From an uncultured Collinsella sp. (GTDB taxonomy: Bacteria > Actinomycetota > Coriobacteriia > Coriobacteriales > Coriobacteriaceae), in assembly GCA_900548935.1 (NCBI GenBank), contig URMR01000100.1:1-6623 (forward strand): a stretch of DNA of 6,623 nucleotides, written 5' to 3'. The first letter of the stretch is position 1, and each line of letters opens with the position of its first letter. Shown piece after piece: positions 5,133 through 6,623 of this stretch. The notes below the pieces were generated by a model that was given only the letters and a program-made list of their open reading frames with translations, ran no database searches and was not told the DNA's origin. The position numbers were made by a program, and so were the translations under genes.

Positions 5133-6551
5133 ATGGCGCTCATCACTTCGTACTACGTCCCCGGCCTGTATGTCGAGGACCACAGCATTGACGTCCCCCT
5201 CGACTGGCGCGGCCTGGAGCCCATGCTTTTGGCCGTCGGCAGCACCATGCGCCGCGGCGCCATGCCAGCACCCATCGCCGGCGCACCCGAGAGCATCAAG
5301 CTCTTCTACCGCGTGGTTTGCGCCCCCGACCGCATCAACGACGATCTGCCGCTCCTCCTCTTTTTGCAGGGCGGCCCCGGCGGCGAAAGCCCGCGTCCAC
5401 TGTCGCCCACAAGCGATGGCTGGATCGAGGAGGCCGTCAAGCATTTCCGCGTCGTGCTGCCCGGCCAGCGCGGCACCGGGCGCAGCAGCTGTGTTGACGG
5501 GCGCACGATTACCGCCTTGGGCGATCGCGCCGAGGCAGCAGGAGCCGATGCGGCCCGCTCGCAGGCGGACTTCCTTAAGCGCCACCTCGCCAGCTCCATC
5601 GTGCGCGATTTTGAGTACCTGCGCCTTGTGGGCTTTGGCGGCAAGCCCTGGGCCACACTCGGGCAGAGCTACGGCGGCTTTTTGACGTTGAGCTATCTAT
5701 CGCTTTTCCCCGAGGGCGTAACGGCAAGCTTTACCTGCGGCGGCATTCCGCACGTGCCAGCGAGCGCCAGCGAGGTCTACGCGCACACCTTCCCGCGCAT
5801 GGCGGCCAAGACCCAGCAGTATTACGACCGCTACCCCGCCGACGTTGAGCGCGTGGCGGCGCTGGCCGATGCGATCGAGGAGCAAAAGCCCGCGTTGCCC
5901 GACGGCTCGCCGATGACGGTCGAGCGCCTGCAGCTCATGGGCAGCGACTTTGGCATGAAGCCGAGCTTTGAGCGCATGCACTGGATCATCGACCATGCGT
6001 TTGTTGATGGCGACGGCACGCTGAGCTGCGGTTCCTCGGTATCAGACAGCTTTTTGATGCGCGCCTTCGAGCGCACCAACACGCGTACAAACCCGCTGTA
6101 CTGGACGCTGCAGGAGTTCATCTACGCCGACGGCGACACCATGCCCATTCGCTGGGCCGCGGCAGAAGAGAAGGCACACCGCGCCGAGTTCGACACGCTC
6201 GCGCGCCCGCTCATGTTTACCGGCGAGGCCATGTTCCCGTGGATGTTTGAGCAGATGCCCGAGCTTATGCCGTTTAAGCCAGCCATGGATCTGCTGATGG
6301 AAGACACCAGCTGGGACAAGATCTACGACCCGCAGCGCCTAGCCTGCAACGAGGTGCCGCTCCAAGCCGCCGTGTACTTCGACGACATGTACGTGGATTC
6401 GGGCCTGCAGCTCGATACGCTCAGCCGCGTGGGCAACTCGCATGCCTGGGTGACGAACGAGTTTGAGCACGACGGCCTGCACGGTAGCGTGGTGTTCAAG
6501 CACCTCTTCGGCGAAGCCCTCAACCGCGGAGACCTGCGCCGGATCTTCTAG
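5133..6551 (+). CDS. Alpha/beta hydrolase, proline iminopeptidase-like (S33 family)
   Basis: The 472-residue product has the serine peptidase fold expected to remove N-terminal proline from short peptides in the cytoplasm. Visible landmarks are VPLDW near 21-25, the oxyanion-hole segment LLLFLQGGPGG (74-84), FRVVLPGQRGTGRSS (105-119), the nucleophile elbow LGQSYGG with Ser179, a helical cap domain (about 205-400), and C-terminal candidates for the acid (D417/D418 in YFDDMYVD) and the base (H446 or H450 in FEHDGLH). No signal peptide is seen. It is longer than the classical proteobacterial enzymes of about 310 residues, fitting the longer actinobacterial type. I start at the ATG at 5133, with GGAAG at 5122-5126 and a family-like N-terminus; the open frame extends 30 codons further upstream through the promoter region. 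Other S33 activities, such as other aminopeptidases or esterases, cannot be excluded, so I give no gene symbol. Confidence 0.82.
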   Translation: MALITSYYVPGLYVEDHSIDVPLDWRGLEPMLLAVGSTMRRGAMPAPIAGAPESIKLFYRVVCAPDRINDDLPLLLFLQGGPGGESPRPLSPTSDGWIEEAVKHFRVVLPGQRGTGRSSCVDGRTITALGDRAEAAGADAARSQADFLKRHLASSIVRDFEYLRLVGFGGKPWATLGQSYGGFLTLSYLSLFPEGVTASFTCGGIPHVPASASEVYAHTFPRMAAKTQQYYDRYPADVERVAALADAIEEQKPALPDGSPMTVERLQLMGSDFGMKPSFERMHWIIDHAFVDGDGTLSCGSSVSDSFLMRAFERTNTRTNPLYWTLQEFIYADGDTMPIRWAAAEEKAHRAEFDTLARPLMFTGEAMFPWMFEQMPELMPFKPAMDLLMEDTSWDKIYDPQRLACNEVPLQAAVYFDDMYVDSGLQLDTLSRVGNSHAWVTNEFEHDGLHGSVVFKHLFGEALNRGDLRRIF

Positions 6552-6623
6552 CAAAGCAGTGTCCCCAACTGCCGGCACAGACGATATGAGCAGGACATAA
6601 AAACATTGAGAGCCCCTGCTGCA
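6552..6623. other. Non-coding tail after the peptidase gene
   Basis: These 72 bases contain a weak hairpin, GCAGT/ACTGC (6556-6560, 6568-6572) with loop GTCCCCA, and a second pairing, AGCAGG/CCTGCT (6589-6594, 6615-6620), across a 20-nt A-rich loop. Neither is followed by a U-tract inside the window. The terminator of the peptidase gene may lie beyond the right edge. I see no start of another gene. Confidence 0.45.

Overview
This window looks like chromosomal core sequence from a high-GC Gram-positive bacterium. The best guess is Collinsella or a close relative in the Coriobacteriia. That rests on strong G/C preference at third codon positions, a CarD-family regulator, an actinobacterial-style long S33 peptidase and intergenic hairpins of a kind I remember from that group; no search was run. 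The five genes are mostly housekeeping, and I see no phage, transposase, CRISPR or defence genes.

Layout, left to right. Bases 1-186 are non-coding and hold an element bounded by a perfect 17-bp inverted repeat. A terminator at 187-219 serves argS, which runs leftward from 2118 to 265 (arginyl-tRNA synthetase). A 342-bp AT-richer divergent promoter region (2119-2460) separates argS from a rightward CarD-like regulator (2461-2946). Next is a rightward HD-superfamily hydrolase of unknown function (3063-3662). proA (glutamate-5-semialdehyde dehydrogenase, proline synthesis) runs leftward from 5019 to 3733. A rightward alpha/beta hydrolase of the proline iminopeptidase type (5133-6551) is divergent from proA. 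The last 72 bases are non-coding.

The genes do not form one operon. argS, the CarD-like gene, the HD gene, proA and the peptidase each appear to be separate transcription units. Two nearly identical hairpin cassettes start at the stop codons of the CarD-like and HD genes and isolate the HD gene. The second also lies between the convergent ends of the HD gene and proA. The one plausible metabolic link is proline: ProA makes it, and the divergent peptidase may release it from peptides.

The observations most worth a second look are the left-edge inverted-repeat element, which is open on both strands; the duplicated hairpin cassette with a conserved loop; and the CarD-like protein, which contains no tryptophan although CarD normally uses one to wedge open promoters. 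I found no convincing new multi-gene system.
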